A model generated the notes under the pieces. That model saw only the letters and a program-made list of their open reading frames with translations, was not told the DNA's origin and searched no databases. Shown piece by piece: positions 34,213-46,320 of a DNA stretch of 64,000 bases. The stretch is taken from NCBI GenBank assembly GCA_017893485.1, contig CM030363.1:113207073-113271072 (forward strand), given 5' to 3'. This stretch comes from Hemerocallis citrina. Taxonomy: Eukaryota; Streptophyta; Magnoliopsida; Asparagales; Asphodelaceae. The number at the start of each line of letters is the position of its first letter. Position 1 is the first letter of the stretch. The translations under genes were made by a program, and so were the position numbers.

Positions 34213-35871
34213 GTTGTCACTAACCCAATTAAAAATCCATTTGTATTATATTCGTACTGCTTTAAAAACAACTCGATATTCAAATAGCCATAGTTTCTTA
34301 TTGCTTTGGTAAAATTTTCTAAAAACTTCCAGATTAAAATCCTCATTCATATAAGTTCATACCAGTGGGGAAAAATAATTTTTTGTACTAATGAAATGTA
34401 TGTTTTTACACACAAATCCAAAAGTCATTTATTAAACTGCAATACATTGTATTTTCGACATTGTCAAATAATTGATCTACTAGTCTTTTATTGAATGATT
34501 TCATAGTGATAATTTACTGAAATTAGTTCTTAATTCAACCAATACACATGTTTATAATAGTCCACATCTATATCAACATAAAGGTCCATTCATCACAATT
34601 CCACTACTAATTTTATGAGTAGTACTTTCATTAATCAACCTATGCCATAATGAAGTATACTCACTCATCGATTGTACAAATCACATCTCAAACATACAAA
34701 TATTTCATTTTTCTTCAAAAATAAGGTGTACTCTTTCTTAGTAGGTTCCATGTTTCATTTCATAATTAACAAGCATTCTCATTCATGTATTATGTCTCTA
34801 ATCATAATAACAACATTCTCAATTAAATTTAATTACCATCATAACTTCATACTAATAAACATGGGGCAATCTACACACAACTTAATTTTTACACTAGAGC
34901 CATATAAATTAATCACCACCTTTCAATTTATTCACATACTAACTACTCAATTCAAGTGGGCTCTTATTAGTATTTTTCATGCATCTTTGATGGTTGAAAC
35001 TTAGCATGGATCTATATTAGAAATATGAAATATTTTACCCACCTTAAATGGAGAGAAAACACAAACAAAGCAACCAAGTCCTTGTAGATGAAAGCACCAC
35101 CTCCTAGCCAAAAGAGTGCACCAACTCCAAGCCTCCTAGCCAAGCCGAATGCTTCCTCTAGCCCAATCCGAATGCTTCTCCTCCTTGTGATGCCGGCCAC
35201 TCCAAGCAACCAAAAACCCACACACTCTCTTATCTTTTATAACTCACACTATTACAATACTATAACTTTGAAATGTACTTTGCATATGAAAATTAGCCAT
35301 GAGAGGGGGGGGGGATATTTATACTAGGAAATGAGTGAGATGGAGGGCCAAGATTGTTTTGGTGGTTGTTGGATGAAGGGTCTAGATCAAAGTAGGAGTT
35401 AGAAAAACTACCCACTTCCATGAAACTACCCCCATGATCACCACACCCAAAATCAAAAATCCCTCCAAAAGAATGAATCCCGGCCTCCAATAGTGAGTGT
35501 GCATTGCACGTGTACGTGTAGTGCACGTGCATGCAACTAGGCCAAATTTGTACATTCTTAAATTTGTATAAAAATAATTTAGTAAAAAAAATCTTCTACA
35601 TGACAAGTTTAATTAAAATAAATTAATTCATGGGCTTTCTTTGTGGGCCAAAATAGTTTATAAAAATAAATAAAATAAAATACTTTTGGGCTTTTTGAGA
35701 AAAGGGCTTTTCATTAGATTAAAATAAGGCTTTAAAGAAAGGCTTTTTGTACTAAAATAATTGAAGAAAAATATATCATGATAAAATAATCCAAACAAAA
35801 TATTGCACGTGCACAACACGTGCAAAATAAATAATTTTTCATTAATTGAAAAATCAGGGTATTACATCGAC

Positions 35872-38481
35872 AAGGAGGAGGAGCACTCTTATTGCAAGGA
35901 CATTCTTTTAGGAGGTTACTAGTTGTACTTTCTTCATTAAGGTGGGTAAATTTTCCCTATTTCTAAATAGGAATGCATGCTAAATTTAATTAGAAAAATG
36001 ATGCATGAAAATGATTAACAAGAGTGCACATTTAATTGGAAAAATGAGCTATAATTGATTGAATTGTTGATGTGCAATTGTATGTAGTTCTACTATTAAA
36101 ATTCAAGTTGTGTGCGATATGATTATGGCTATGGAATGTGTAAAGAAAACTTTGTTATTAGCATTGACAATTATATGCAAATTGGTAGATTGACTATGTC
36201 GCTTTATGTGCTAAGATGGGATATTTGTTATGACGTTGTAACGAATGAATTAGGATGCAATGGTTATGGTTGTGAAATTTATAAGAGCAGAAAATTGATG
36301 TAGAGCTTAGAGAAATTAAAATGTTGAAAAAGAATGCATTAGTATAAGTATATCAAATTAACAAATTGTACCGTAGAAATGTGTTAATTATTGGAGAAAA
36401 ATGTGTTTAATCGTTAAGAAAAATTATTTTCTACATACTGGAATATGATTCAATCAATCTGGAATTTTACAGTAAAATTTTATAAAAAACAAAGTGAAAT
36501 GAGGACTAGTTGAACATCGAAATATTTTGATAACAGAGAGTATTGATCTAAATGCATTTCGAGTAGTACCTTGACAACCTGAGCACGTAGCTCAAGTGGT
36601 CAGGACGGCTCTAATTGCTACAGTAGGCTTTCGGGTCTGAGGTTGCTGGTTCGAATCCCCGGGCTGCCATACTTTTATTTTTCATTTCTAAAAAAATGTA
36701 TAGAGCAGCGGCCGAGAGCACTTAATGCTCTCGCCCTCTCTTCTAAGCGCAAGTAGCCCTCGGCCTAGCGGCTTGTGCCTTCGGCTTGTTTCCCTCTGGT
36801 CGTGGGTTCGAAACCCAGTCTCGGCCTGGTCTTTAATTTGAGGAAAAAACATTTTTTTGGGTGTTTTTGTTAGTAAAAAATGATGAAAAAAATATGGTTA
36901 TTATCTTAAAAATATGTGGGGTTAATAAAAAAATAATTTGAGAATTACTTGCATGAAGTGGAGTATGTTTAGAGAATAAAAGTATAATTTAGAACTGTAA
37001 GTTCTACACGTGCATTTTTATAAAATTGTAAGTTGCAAAAGACTTAAAGTGGAATATTAGAAAAGAAATACGAATAAAAAGGAACTATATGTAGTGATGT
37101 GAATTATTCTCAATGGAGAATGGTGTGACAATTCATGATGTATAAATATTCATCTTTGATTAAACAACTAGTGATGTGAATTATTGTCAATGGAGAATGG
37201 TGTGACCATTTATGATGCATAAATATTCATCTTTGATTAAATAAATAGTGACGTGGTTTTTAATGTGAAAATAATATTTCATGAGTTACATGATGAATAG
37301 TTGAATTTAATGTATAATTATGGACCATTGAACGATTTAGCAATCATGATTGGAAAAGAAATATTTTTGAGTATGACAACTCAACATGTGAATTTATGAG
37401 TTGAAACACTCAACTTTAGAAATTGTGAATGGGAATTGAAACAAAGAAGTAGCTAAGTCTCCCCCGGCAATTGAAAAGAAATGAAAATGAAATTTGAAAT
37501 GAAAGACCAAGGTTGGTCATGTTTGAATGAATGAATAAGTCCGGTTTAGTGGAGAGGCTAACTCTAGTGCTTTGATTTTATTCATGATTCTATTTTTATT
37601 AGAACTAAGGATTAGTTACATAGTGAAGAGGTGATGAAAGTAAGCGAAAAACATTGAGTATGAGGGCCATTGGGTAGCGGCGAGAGCGTATCCCAGGATG
37701 TCCCATGATGAGTCAGGACGAGGATACTGCTCCAGAGTACCGTCCCGGTGGCGACGCTCGTGGGATGTTTGAAGACTACGGGTGGTGTCATGTTTATGGT
37801 AGGAGCTGAATTTCTACAGGATGCCTGCATGATGAGTCATGTGTCAGTGCGTTGGGATTCCCTCCTGGGCGCCTAGACATGAGTTCGTAGGTCAGAAAAC
37901 CTCTAGGATACTTACCGTAGTTACAGTAGTAGATTAAGTCATGGCGATATTTAACTCTACGAAGATGAAGAACGATTAAGGGCTTGCCCTCGGACCTATG
38001 TAGTATGGGATGCATAGAATCCGAACAAGTGTGCATTAGTGTCATATAATATAGATAATTGCATTAAGGATTAAGTGCACAATCACAACACGACATCAAT
38101 AGGGTAGTCCCTTTAGTTTGATATGTGACAAGTTCGTGTTTGTTAAATATGGAAAATAAGCTATACTATTTCCGGCATTGAGAGGATGGCCATGTATAAT
38201 GTTCGTCGGTTGAATAAACTGACGTACCCACAGTCTTATATGCAGGTAAATGATATGATAAAGATTAAAGAGAAACAGATGCTTAAAGATTATTCATGTT
38301 GCTGTACATTTATTCAAATGTTGTAATTTTACTTCCGCTGTGCAATGTAAAGTGTAAAGTTTTATATAAACTCTCATGTAAAGTGAAAAGTTCTAATTTT
38401 CTTATAAAATTGTACTAAATGAAGCGAAAAGATCCTGTAAAACTCTTAAATTCAGTTGTATTTGAGATTCAGGGCGTTATA
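35872..38481 (+). repeat. 3' LTR of T, part 2
   Basis: Matches 23852-26446. It contains the donor (35942), acceptor (38245), the 77-bp tandem pair (37092) and the conserved block (37940-38045). It ends GTTATA instead of GTTACA, followed by GTTGA (38482-38486). Confidence 0.95.
36581..36827 (+). other. tRNA-like modules 1 and 2 and palindrome in T 3' LTR
   Basis: Module 1: A-box at 36588, B-box at 36648. Palindrome: 36713-36733. Module 2: A-box at 36761, B-box at 36805 (44 nt). I see no change in the four boxes relative to the 5' LTR. Confidence 0.65.
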
Positions 38482-38486
38482 GTTGA

Positions 38487-39244
38487 ATTGTTACATATCT
38501 ATGAATTATGCGGAAATTGTAGAAAGCAAGCTAGGTGGAAGTTCTTTTGTTTCCTTATTGTTATTTCTTGACTAACTGTTGTTATTTTCATTTAGTAGCA
38601 TGCTAGGCTGTTGTTGAAATAATGACCATCATATACTCTTGAGCATAGGAAGCATGTTAGTAAACAAACAATCGAGTAGAGATGAAAATGTTTAGTTTTG
38701 CTATTCAATGATTGCTTAGTTGTTTAGTACTTTGTTCAGATAAGAAAAACTTACGATTTGAATATCTTTCATGATCTATTAGAATCATGTTAGGCTAATT
38801 TATTGTAGATTACTCATTAAGAAGTTAATCGGGTTGAAGATAAACTGGAAATACATAGAAACGTGATATATGCTCATGGTTTTGAGCTATTTTTCAGTGA
38901 CTGATTATGGATGTCTATTTTATCTTTAAAGGGTTGTAAGTGCACTCAAATGAACCCTAAACCAATTTTAATATGTTAGTTCTGACTTAGGAGTGATAGG
39001 AATTGAATCACACTTTTTTTTGGATTTGAATAGAGCTTAAAATGACATATTTGTCGTTGTGTGGTGTATTTGTTGGGGCTGTCGACCCTATTTTAGTAGT
39101 TGTCTCACCGTTGGTTAGAGACCCTGTTTCTTGTTCTCAAGAGGTGTTAGAAATGGTGATAAACCAATACAGGAGTGTATCCGAGTTTGGGACTCAAATG
39201 GACTCAGATTCAGCCCAATCCAGGTACTGTTCAAGGCCGCATTT
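38487..39244 (+). repeat. Element O 3' LTR, second part, and unassigned DNA
   Basis: Follows the right target copy of T. A stretch near 38520-38610 (TTTGTTTCCTTATTG, GTAGCATGCTAGG) echoes 23030-23080 just before the insertion, so the old LTR continues here. No clear LTR end is visible. From about 39000 the origin is unclear. No convincing gene. Confidence 0.5.
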
Positions 39245-39733
39245 TGTATGCCTGAACTCCAGACATATGTTATTCTTATCACAACAGGATCTTTTAATTC
39301 AACTTCGTACAAATTTACAGGGAATTTAAAACTTTTCATTATACATTGTTTGCAAATACACAACGGAAGTTACATAGAATATACAACTTTAACATTCAAT
39401 AACTTTAATCTGGCAATAATCATCCGTATCAACTCATCTTTGTGTCTTTTGCTAATCCAAGTCCTGCACTTGAAAACTATGGGCACGTCAGTTGCATACA
39501 ACTGACGCAATGCTATAATATAACGATTCTTTTACTTTAGCAAACACAAACTTGAATGCAAAACAAAGTATGAAAAGTGACTATCCTAAACATGTCTGTG
39601 TATGATACAACCAAATGCCTAATGCAGACATTCACACTTCCGATGCACTAATGCACACTTATTCAGATTCTATGCATCCCCTACTACATAAGTCCGAGAG
39701 CAAGGCCGTAACGTACTACTCATTATAGGGTTC
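39245..39733 (-). repeat. LTR fragment of the C family (C-frag), left piece
   Basis: Minus-strand LTR end, probably starting TGTATGCC at 39245 (a decayed TGTAACACC). It contains the acceptor region (AACTGACG, then GTGCAG near 39466) and the first part of the conserved block (39646 onward). L interrupts it inside the block; GGTTC (39729-39733) is a target copy. It resumes at 57766. Confidence 0.75.
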
Positions 39734-42700
39734 TGTCACGCCCCGCTTCCCAAAAAAGAGAATACGGAATACGGATACGTGACAAAGCCCAGCGATTGAT
39801 TTTCATCATCCATAAGCTGTCAGGATCTTTACAACATTTCACAAGAATAATCAGAGTTAGAAGAAAGAAAAGTCAACCAAGCATGCATATATGAATCAAA
39901 ATATCAACAAGAATACTTGAAACAAAAAATATTAATCTCAAATAAACCAGATCTAAATAAGTCAATATCCTGTGTCACATTGCCCATATACAAATAAATC
40001 CAAGTACAAGATACAATTATTCAAAACAAGCAACAAGAAATAATAATAATAGTAGAAAAAAACATGATAGAAAAACTCCAGCATCTAGTATATCATCTTG
40101 CCTATTCCATCTGGCAGCTGATCTCTAAAATCTGCAATTTAATAAATTGTAGGAAGAGGGAAAAGAAAACAAACTCCAATTACGGGCCGCTCGTAGTGCA
40201 TGATAAAATGACATGGAAAAAGGGTAAACTAATAAATAGGCATGATAACAAAATATAACAACTAGTATGGCAAGATGAACAAGTGTAAGTGGCATGTATC
40301 AAGTGACAAGTAAAACAAGTATCATGTAAACGAGTAACAAGTATCAAGTATCAAATATCAAGTATCAAGTATCATGTAGCAAGTATCAAGTGAACAAGTA
40401 TCAAGTACAGGTAACATGTGACAGATGTCAAGTATCATGTACAGGTATCATTTAACAGGTATCATGTATGTCAAGTCTTGTATTATTACTATCTAAGTAG
40501 CACTTCATGCGCCCCAGCTTTTTATCACATGGTTGCAGCATTCAAACAGTTTCATTTAGGCCCAGTGGATGGTTTCTATAGGGCCATGTACTCAGACTTC
40601 AAGTCAAGTAACAAGTATCAGGTATGAATCATGTAGTCATGAAACATAGCAACAAGTAGTATCAAGCATGAGTCATGTAGTCATGAAATATGGCAACAAG
40701 TACTATCAAGCATGAATCATATAGTCATGATACATGGCAACAAGTAGTATCAAGCATGAATCATGTAGTCATGAAATATGGCAACAAGTACTATTAAGCA
40801 TGAATCATGTAGTCATGAAACTTGGCAACAAGTAATATCTTGCATGAATTATGTAGTCATGAAACATGGCAACAAGTAGTATCAAGCATGAATCATGTAG
40901 TCATGAGAGATGACAACAAGTAATATCAAGCATGAATCATATAATCATGAAACATGGCAACAAGTAGTAACAAACATGAATCATGTAGTCATGAAATATG
41001 GCAGCAGATAATGGGATCCCGGGGCCCCTCCTGAGTACACATACCTATATTGTCTAATACTAAGGTCTTTCGCTTAACCCCGGCTTGGTTAGTTTGTTAT
41101 TATTAGCAAACAGGCATGTATGTGTTACAAACAGAGCGAGAATTGCATGATATAAACAAGTAACAGGATCAAAATGAGGAATAAACATGTACAAGTGAAA
41201 GATAACTCATAACAGGATAATACAACGAAAACACTAGTTCAGGACAGCAAGACAGTACTGTACTAAAACAAGGATTCCTATTGCAACAAACATGCAAATC
41301 CAAATCCTTCAAAAAATCTAGAAAATAGACTCCCAACCGAATCAAGAAAACATATATAAGTCATATAGTATTTCACAATAACATGAGTCAAAACTGAATT
41401 GAAACCAGAAAACGTGTTCAGCCAGAAATCAGAAGTTTTGATTCAAGAATAGGAAAACAGCATGAAACTCATTAATTAAATCCACTAAAAATCTGGGGTA
41501 TTCCCCTATATGTGTAGCATCAGAATATAATGTTTCATAATTTTTCAATATAAATAAAGTAGTCAAGTAAAATCAGAAAATATCAGGAAGCGGTAGTTTT
41601 GTAAATCTGGAATTATAAATACTGCAGTACGAAAACAGCAATATCTCGTAAACCATAAATCGAAATCCAAATCCTTCGAAAGGTTAATAAAACAAACACA
41701 GTAGGCTAACTTTTATATTCAGAAATATTTTAGAGACAACAAGTAGAATTAGGTCGATAATCAGGTTCTTTACTGAAAAGCAAGAAAAAACTGCTACTAT
41801 AGTAATTGTTTGAAAACATAGAATGGTCTGTAAAACTCATCAAATAAATCCACAAAAATTCTGGGTTACTCCCAATCAGATCTAGTTATACTGTGCAAAA
41901 TATTGGATCAAAATAATAATTTTAACACTAGAATAAAAATAGATTAATCTTCAGAATTTATAGAAAACAAAATCTGTAACCCACTCTACACTTCTGTAGT
42001 AAAATTGACATAACTTACAACTCGTAAATCGAAACTGATATCCGTCAAACGGGTTGGAAAATAGATAGAATTCTCTAAAGTTCATGTTCACGAAATATTT
42101 TCAAATACTGACCTTAACAGGGTCTAAAATACTGACCAAAACGGGAAAACCAGCAAAATATAAAATTTCTCTTGTGCACAAAATCCACTAGTTCACATAG
42201 AACTCATCCAAAACACAACCAAATATGAAATATAGTGTACTAGATATCCAAACAACATGGTATAGGGTATTTCACAAGTTCACAACAAGTCTACCACGAA
42301 TAACACGAACGAGCACAAGATGACACATGAACTACACACATATATGCAACAAGGTATGGTCAATCCGAGGTTATATCATGTCATGTATGTCGTGAGGCAA
42401 CTATGATCAAATCATCACTATAGAGACAATATCAACAAGGGGATTCACACACAAATTGTCTTTAGAACTCAACTACACTACAGACGGTATTTAGTACTTG
42501 TATTACACAAAGAAAGGAATACAAGTTACTTGCCTGAGAGACAACGATGAAAACGAAGCTAGAACGGGAATAACAGGAACAGATTCCCGAGCAACGAACA
42601 CAACGAACAAACACACGATTCATGAACGAGATGATCACGAACACAATCCAACAAACGGATCACGATGACGATCAAGATCACGAACACAAACGAACGGCTG

Positions 42701-44230
42701 AAATCAACAGATTAGATCAAGATAATCGGATCAGACCGGACGGCCAGATCTCCCTGATGATGAAGATAATGATGAAGATCAAGATCGATCGATCGAACGG
42801 CTGCGATCAAAGGAAATTGATGATCATCATGATCGTGATGATCAAGAGGAGATTGGATGGCTAGGATTCAACCAATCAAGATCAAGATCAATAGATCAAG
42901 AGATGAAGACGGTCAGAATCAAGAGAGCAAGATCTGATCAAATGGACAACCCACAATCAATAAGATCAAAACCCACTTGATGAACAGAACACCAACTTTG
43001 GCTTGGCATCTTCATGGCGATGACTGGCAGTGGCCAAAGGGGATGGCACCGGCGACGGAGGGTGGCAAAATAATGGCAGGAAGTGCTCGTTGCCGCCGCT
43101 GGCTGTTGCTACGGTGGCGGTAGACGGCCGGAGTCAGGGAGGGGGACAGCATGGGGATGAAGGGAGGAGAGCGGAGTGACGGCACAGGGAAGCTGCACCG
43201 CACACGGGGGATGATGGCCGCCAGGAAAGCTGCTGCTAGCTGGCATCGCTGTCGGAGTCACATCGAGGCAAAGGTAGGGAGGAGGTGCCCTGGTAGGAGC
43301 ATTGCTACTTGCATTGCTGGCGTCGAGAGAGGAGAAAGGAAGGAGGGGGAGGTGCGGTGTTGTACTGTCGATGGAGGAAGAGGGCAGCGCAGTGGGTGCT
43401 GTTGTCGACGAGAGGTCATGACAGGGGAGATGCGCACTGGGCACAAAAGAAAGATCAGAGTTGAGATGGGTCGATGCCTACCACTGAGTGGTCGCAACAG
43501 GGAGGAGGACAGGAGAGATGCACAGGGGAGAAGAGGAAGGGGCAGAGGTAGGGGGCGGCTGTAGGGTTAACAGAAGGTAGGGTTTACAGGGGAGGGTAGA
43601 TATATATAGGGGGTATAAGGGGGTAACGGGTATAGGGGTAAACGGGTAATGGTTTAGATAGGTTTCGGGTTTGGGTAATGCAGATGGTTATTGGGTTGGG
43701 TAGTATAGGGGTTTGGGGTTAATTAGGGAAATGGGTTAAAATGGGTTAAAATCTATTAAGAATAGAATTAGAGTTTTAGGATTATTAAACCGAATAGAAA
43801 ATATTTAGAAAAATACTAGATAAAAATATGATCTATATAAAAAATTGTAATTTGCATTACACTATAGAGTTTATTTGAAATAACTACACATACCATTAGT
43901 AAATAAAAGTGGATTTTTAATAACCAGTCAAAAATATCAATAATAACCATAATACTAATAACAATAATAAGAATAAGAATAATAATAACAAAAAAATAAG
44001 AATAATAGTAATAATAATAATACTGATAAAAATAATAATAATAACAACATTAATAGGGTATAAAAATCATCGTAAATTGTTACAAAAATTATTGATTAAA
44101 ATAAACTTTAGTAGGAGATCCGACAATACACTTTAAGAAAAAGAATTTGAAGGCGGTAAAAATAATTTACAAAAATTTTAAATACAGAAAATACACGAAA
44201 AAATACATATTTGGGAAAACAGGGGTTACA
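39734..44230 (-). repeat. 3' LTR of L
   Basis: 4497 bp. On the minus strand: start TGTAACCCCTG (44230), an AAT-rich microsatellite (about 43925-44060), TATATATA (43601-43608), a GC-rich leader (about 43000-43560), a GATC/ATCA-rich stretch (42600-42960), donor CAA|GTAACTTG with the intron from 42529, acceptor TTGCAG at 40132, and end GGCGTGACA (39734). Overlapping ORFs in the leader on both strands are low in complexity and their frames differ in the partner LTR. Confidence 0.9.
40622..41008 (-). repeat. 44-bp minisatellite, about 8.8 copies, in L 3' LTR
   Basis: The plus-strand unit begins AAGCATGAATCATGTAGTCA and contains CATGGCAACAAGTAGTATC. Copies differ by a few bases. It follows shorter CAAGTATCAAGT words (40310-40400). 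Confidence 0.92.
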
Positions 44231-44915
44231 AATCCTACCCACCTTACAACAAAATTTCGTCATCGAAATTGGCTTATGCGGTACATGGGACAAGGCAAAA
44301 GCAACTGTGGGGTAGGATAACAAAACAGAGGGTTAAAGTGAGAGGAACTAAGCAGTGGAAAAGCCAAAAAAGAAAGAAGTGGATAACAATCATGTCAAAG
44401 AAATGAATGAAAGAAAATAAACAGTATCAAAGGGAAAGAATCAACACAAGATAACAAAGCAAGATAAGGAGTAGATAGAACTGAAATCAAAGAGAGAAAG
44501 GACAGGGAAGAATTGAATCAATAATAAATGGGTGCATGATGGCAAAATTGAATGCAAGAAGGAAGTAACCGGTATCAGAAATAAAGAAGAAACAACACAA
44601 GACTTGCAAGATTGCCAAGCAAAAAGATGAAGAAATAGATGGAGGTGGAATCGAAGAAATGATGGACAAGGAAGAGATGAACCAAGTAATGAGTCAACGG
44701 ATGAAGACGAGTACAAGGAATGGAAAGAAGCAAACAATGCAGGGAAGGAGAAACAACAAGAGAATCCTAGGACCTGTGGCTTATGGGCCCACGATGCTTC
44801 TGCTGCGCAACTCTGATCGGGAAGACTCTGCCAATAGTATCCAGCAATGCCGACCAACAAACCAAGTAAGAAAGAAAAGAATGGATGGCACCAAAATCAA
44901 AATCAGAAGGATATA
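44231..44915 (-). other. L interior, 3' side, including PPT
   Basis: 685 bp. On the minus strand it is strongly pyrimidine-rich and ends in a GGTGGGTAGGAT-type polypurine tract next to the LTR. The longest sense ORF (44441-44860, 139 aa, Ser/Phe/Leu/Cys-rich) shows no domain I know and looks like a by-product of the TC-rich composition. ATATA (44911-44915) is the left target copy of A2. Confidence 0.7.
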
Positions 44916-45605
44916 TGTAACCCCTGTTTTTTGTTTTGTGTATTTTGAGTGTATTTTTCGTTTTGGTGTATTAATCTCTTTATATTTGTTTTTGGACCGT
45001 ATTTTGGATCTTCTATTTTCAATATATTCATTTATCATTTTTTTGACATCTTTTTATTTTGAGTTCTTGATTCTGTTGTCTCATTATCTAGATCACTATT
45101 TTTTCTGTCGCCCTAGTTTATTTTAAATCCCAACCCATTTTAATCATATTCTTTAATACCCTATTGTATACCCAATTACCGTATTAAATATCCACCTAAA
45201 CTACCAAAAATCCAAATCTGTGCACTTAAAACCATTTATACATATATCCATTAACCATTTACACGATCATATACCTATTACCCACTAAACCCATGCAGAC
45301 CCACTCTCCTGTGTGTGCCCAAACCCGAACCCGCTGCACTTCCCTACTTGTTAGCCGTCAGCACCCCCTTCAACCCTAATAAACCTTATATTTCCCTTCC
45401 CCATATTTAAACCCCATTGTGAACCCATGCAGCCGTCATCTCTCCTTATGCTCTCTCTCTCTCCCGTCTAGCCATCTTCGTCAGCCTACCCTTGCTCCGC
45501 CTTCGCACCCCCGTACCTCCCTCTGACACCATAAATCTCTCCGCTCTTGCTGTGTTTCCTCGGTAGCGCGGCAGCCAGCTCGACCCTGTTACCGACCTGC
45601 CTCCT
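44916..45605 (+). repeat. Solo LTR A2, part 1
   Basis: Starts TGTAACCCCTG, like LTR A. It inserted into L in the opposite orientation, with target duplication ATATA (44911-44915) and ATATG (53060-53064), one mismatch. A TATA-like TATTTAAA lies at 45404-45411. LTR C interrupts it at 45606; it resumes at 50355. Confidence 0.88.
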
Positions 45606-46320
45606 TCTAACACACCGCAAAATTGGAAATAAAAATTTTGCCCTTGTGGGTTACGCACATGTATTTTGTAACGTGTTTTCACCACGTACTTTGATTACCA
45701 ACTATCTATACATTTTTCCGTATCGATTTTTCCCTATTTTGGGTCAATAAATCAATCTATGTATTTTACGTGCTTTTCAAGTATTTTTGATGCACGTGTC
45801 TCCACCGATACGTACAATACTTTCTATGTGTTTAAATTATTTATTTTATGTATTTAAATCTATTATATAAAATGGAAATTTATTTTTCGAGATTTTGATT
45901 AAAATGATTTTTTCATTTATAATGCACGTGCTTTCTACGTACGTAGCAATTATATCGTAGAATATATAAATATATTTTCTTCTATTGTATTTTATTATCT
46001 TTAACATTTTCCATTGATAAACGTCGAATTTCGTATTTTGATATTTTTATGTGCGACGCACGTGTTTGTTTCGGTGCGCGCATTTGGTCGTATCTTTTCT
46101 TGAAATGAAAATGTATGCACATTCATTTTTACATTATAAATTTTAATTAAACAAATATTTTACCTAATAGAATAATATATGGTGTATACCTATATATAGT
46201 TATAAAGTGGCTAGTATGCTTGTAAGTATCTTAAATTTGAATTGTGTATGAAGGTGGAGGCCCACGGCTTAGACCCAGTGCTGTGTGTTTTGGCTAATGG
46301 GTTTAGCATAAATGGTATAA

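Larger units (their letters stand above)
32643..35042 (-). other. Predicted intron inside S1
   Basis: Minus-strand donor ATTTAAG|GTGGGTAA and acceptor CTTATATGCAG; 2400 nt. It matches the T LTR intron at both ends although much of the interior has diverged. Confidence 0.5.
32414..35866 (-). repeat. Solo LTR S1 (3453 bp) inserted in T's 3' LTR
   Basis: Minus strand from TGTAATACCCTG (35866) to GGGGCGTTACA (32414), with perfect 5-bp duplication TCGAC (32409-32413 and 35867-35871). No internal domain remains, so it is a solo LTR from LTR-LTR recombination. Its start (ATTTTTCAATTAATGAAAAA) and end show that it is a cousin of the T LTR. It has the same order of TATA (35316-35323), donor (35042), tRNA-like modules, conserved block and acceptor (32643). 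Confidence 0.93.
23098..38481 (+). mobile_element. Ty3/gypsy chromovirus-like element T, nearly complete
   Basis: Bounded by TGTAATGCCCC at 23098 and GGGCGTTATA at 38481 (the final TACA has mutated to TATA), with target duplication GTTGA on both sides. Without the nested solo LTR S1 it is about 11.9 kb. Parts: 5' LTR 23098-26446, PBS 26450, an extra ORF 26606-27028, gag 27174-28177, pol 28248-31561, PPT 31647, 3' LTR 31660-32413 plus 35872-38481. I counted five differences in the first roughly 290 bp of the two LTRs (about 1.7%), so it is the youngest full element here. Stops in every ORF mean it cannot now move by itself. Confidence 0.95.
6435..39244 (+). mobile_element. Old Ty3/gypsy element O, split by two later insertions
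   Basis: Pieces in order: gag-pro-RT-RNase H at 6435-8664, integrase to 3' end at 20931-22414, 3' LTR at 22415-23097, and LTR continuation at 38487-39244. N1 interrupts it after the RNase H region with target duplication AGGTA (8660-8664 and 20926-20930). T interrupts its 3' LTR with GTTGA (23093-23097 and 38482-38486). The coding parts resemble T more than N1 but are far more decayed. Its 5' LTR and N-terminal Gag are missing. It is among the oldest layers of the nest. Confidence 0.85.

Noticed and set aside
40310..41008. Minisatellite as a CRISPR-like array
   Set aside because: The units are contiguous 44-bp tandem repeats without unique spacers, inside a plant LTR.
42622..42864. Asp/Arg/Ile-rich ORF in the GATC-rich stretch of L
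   Set aside because: Produced by simple GATGATCAAGATC-type repeats; antisense to the element.
43109..43564. Overlapping ORFs on both strands in the GC-rich leader of L (also 56605-57141)
   Set aside because: Composition effect of GC-rich leader DNA. Frames are not kept between the two LTRs.
44441..44860. 139-aa sense ORF in the interior of L as a possible novel gene
   Set aside because: The sequence is pyrimidine-rich; the protein is Ser/Phe/Leu/Cys-biased with no domain. Kept only as a note in the interior entry.
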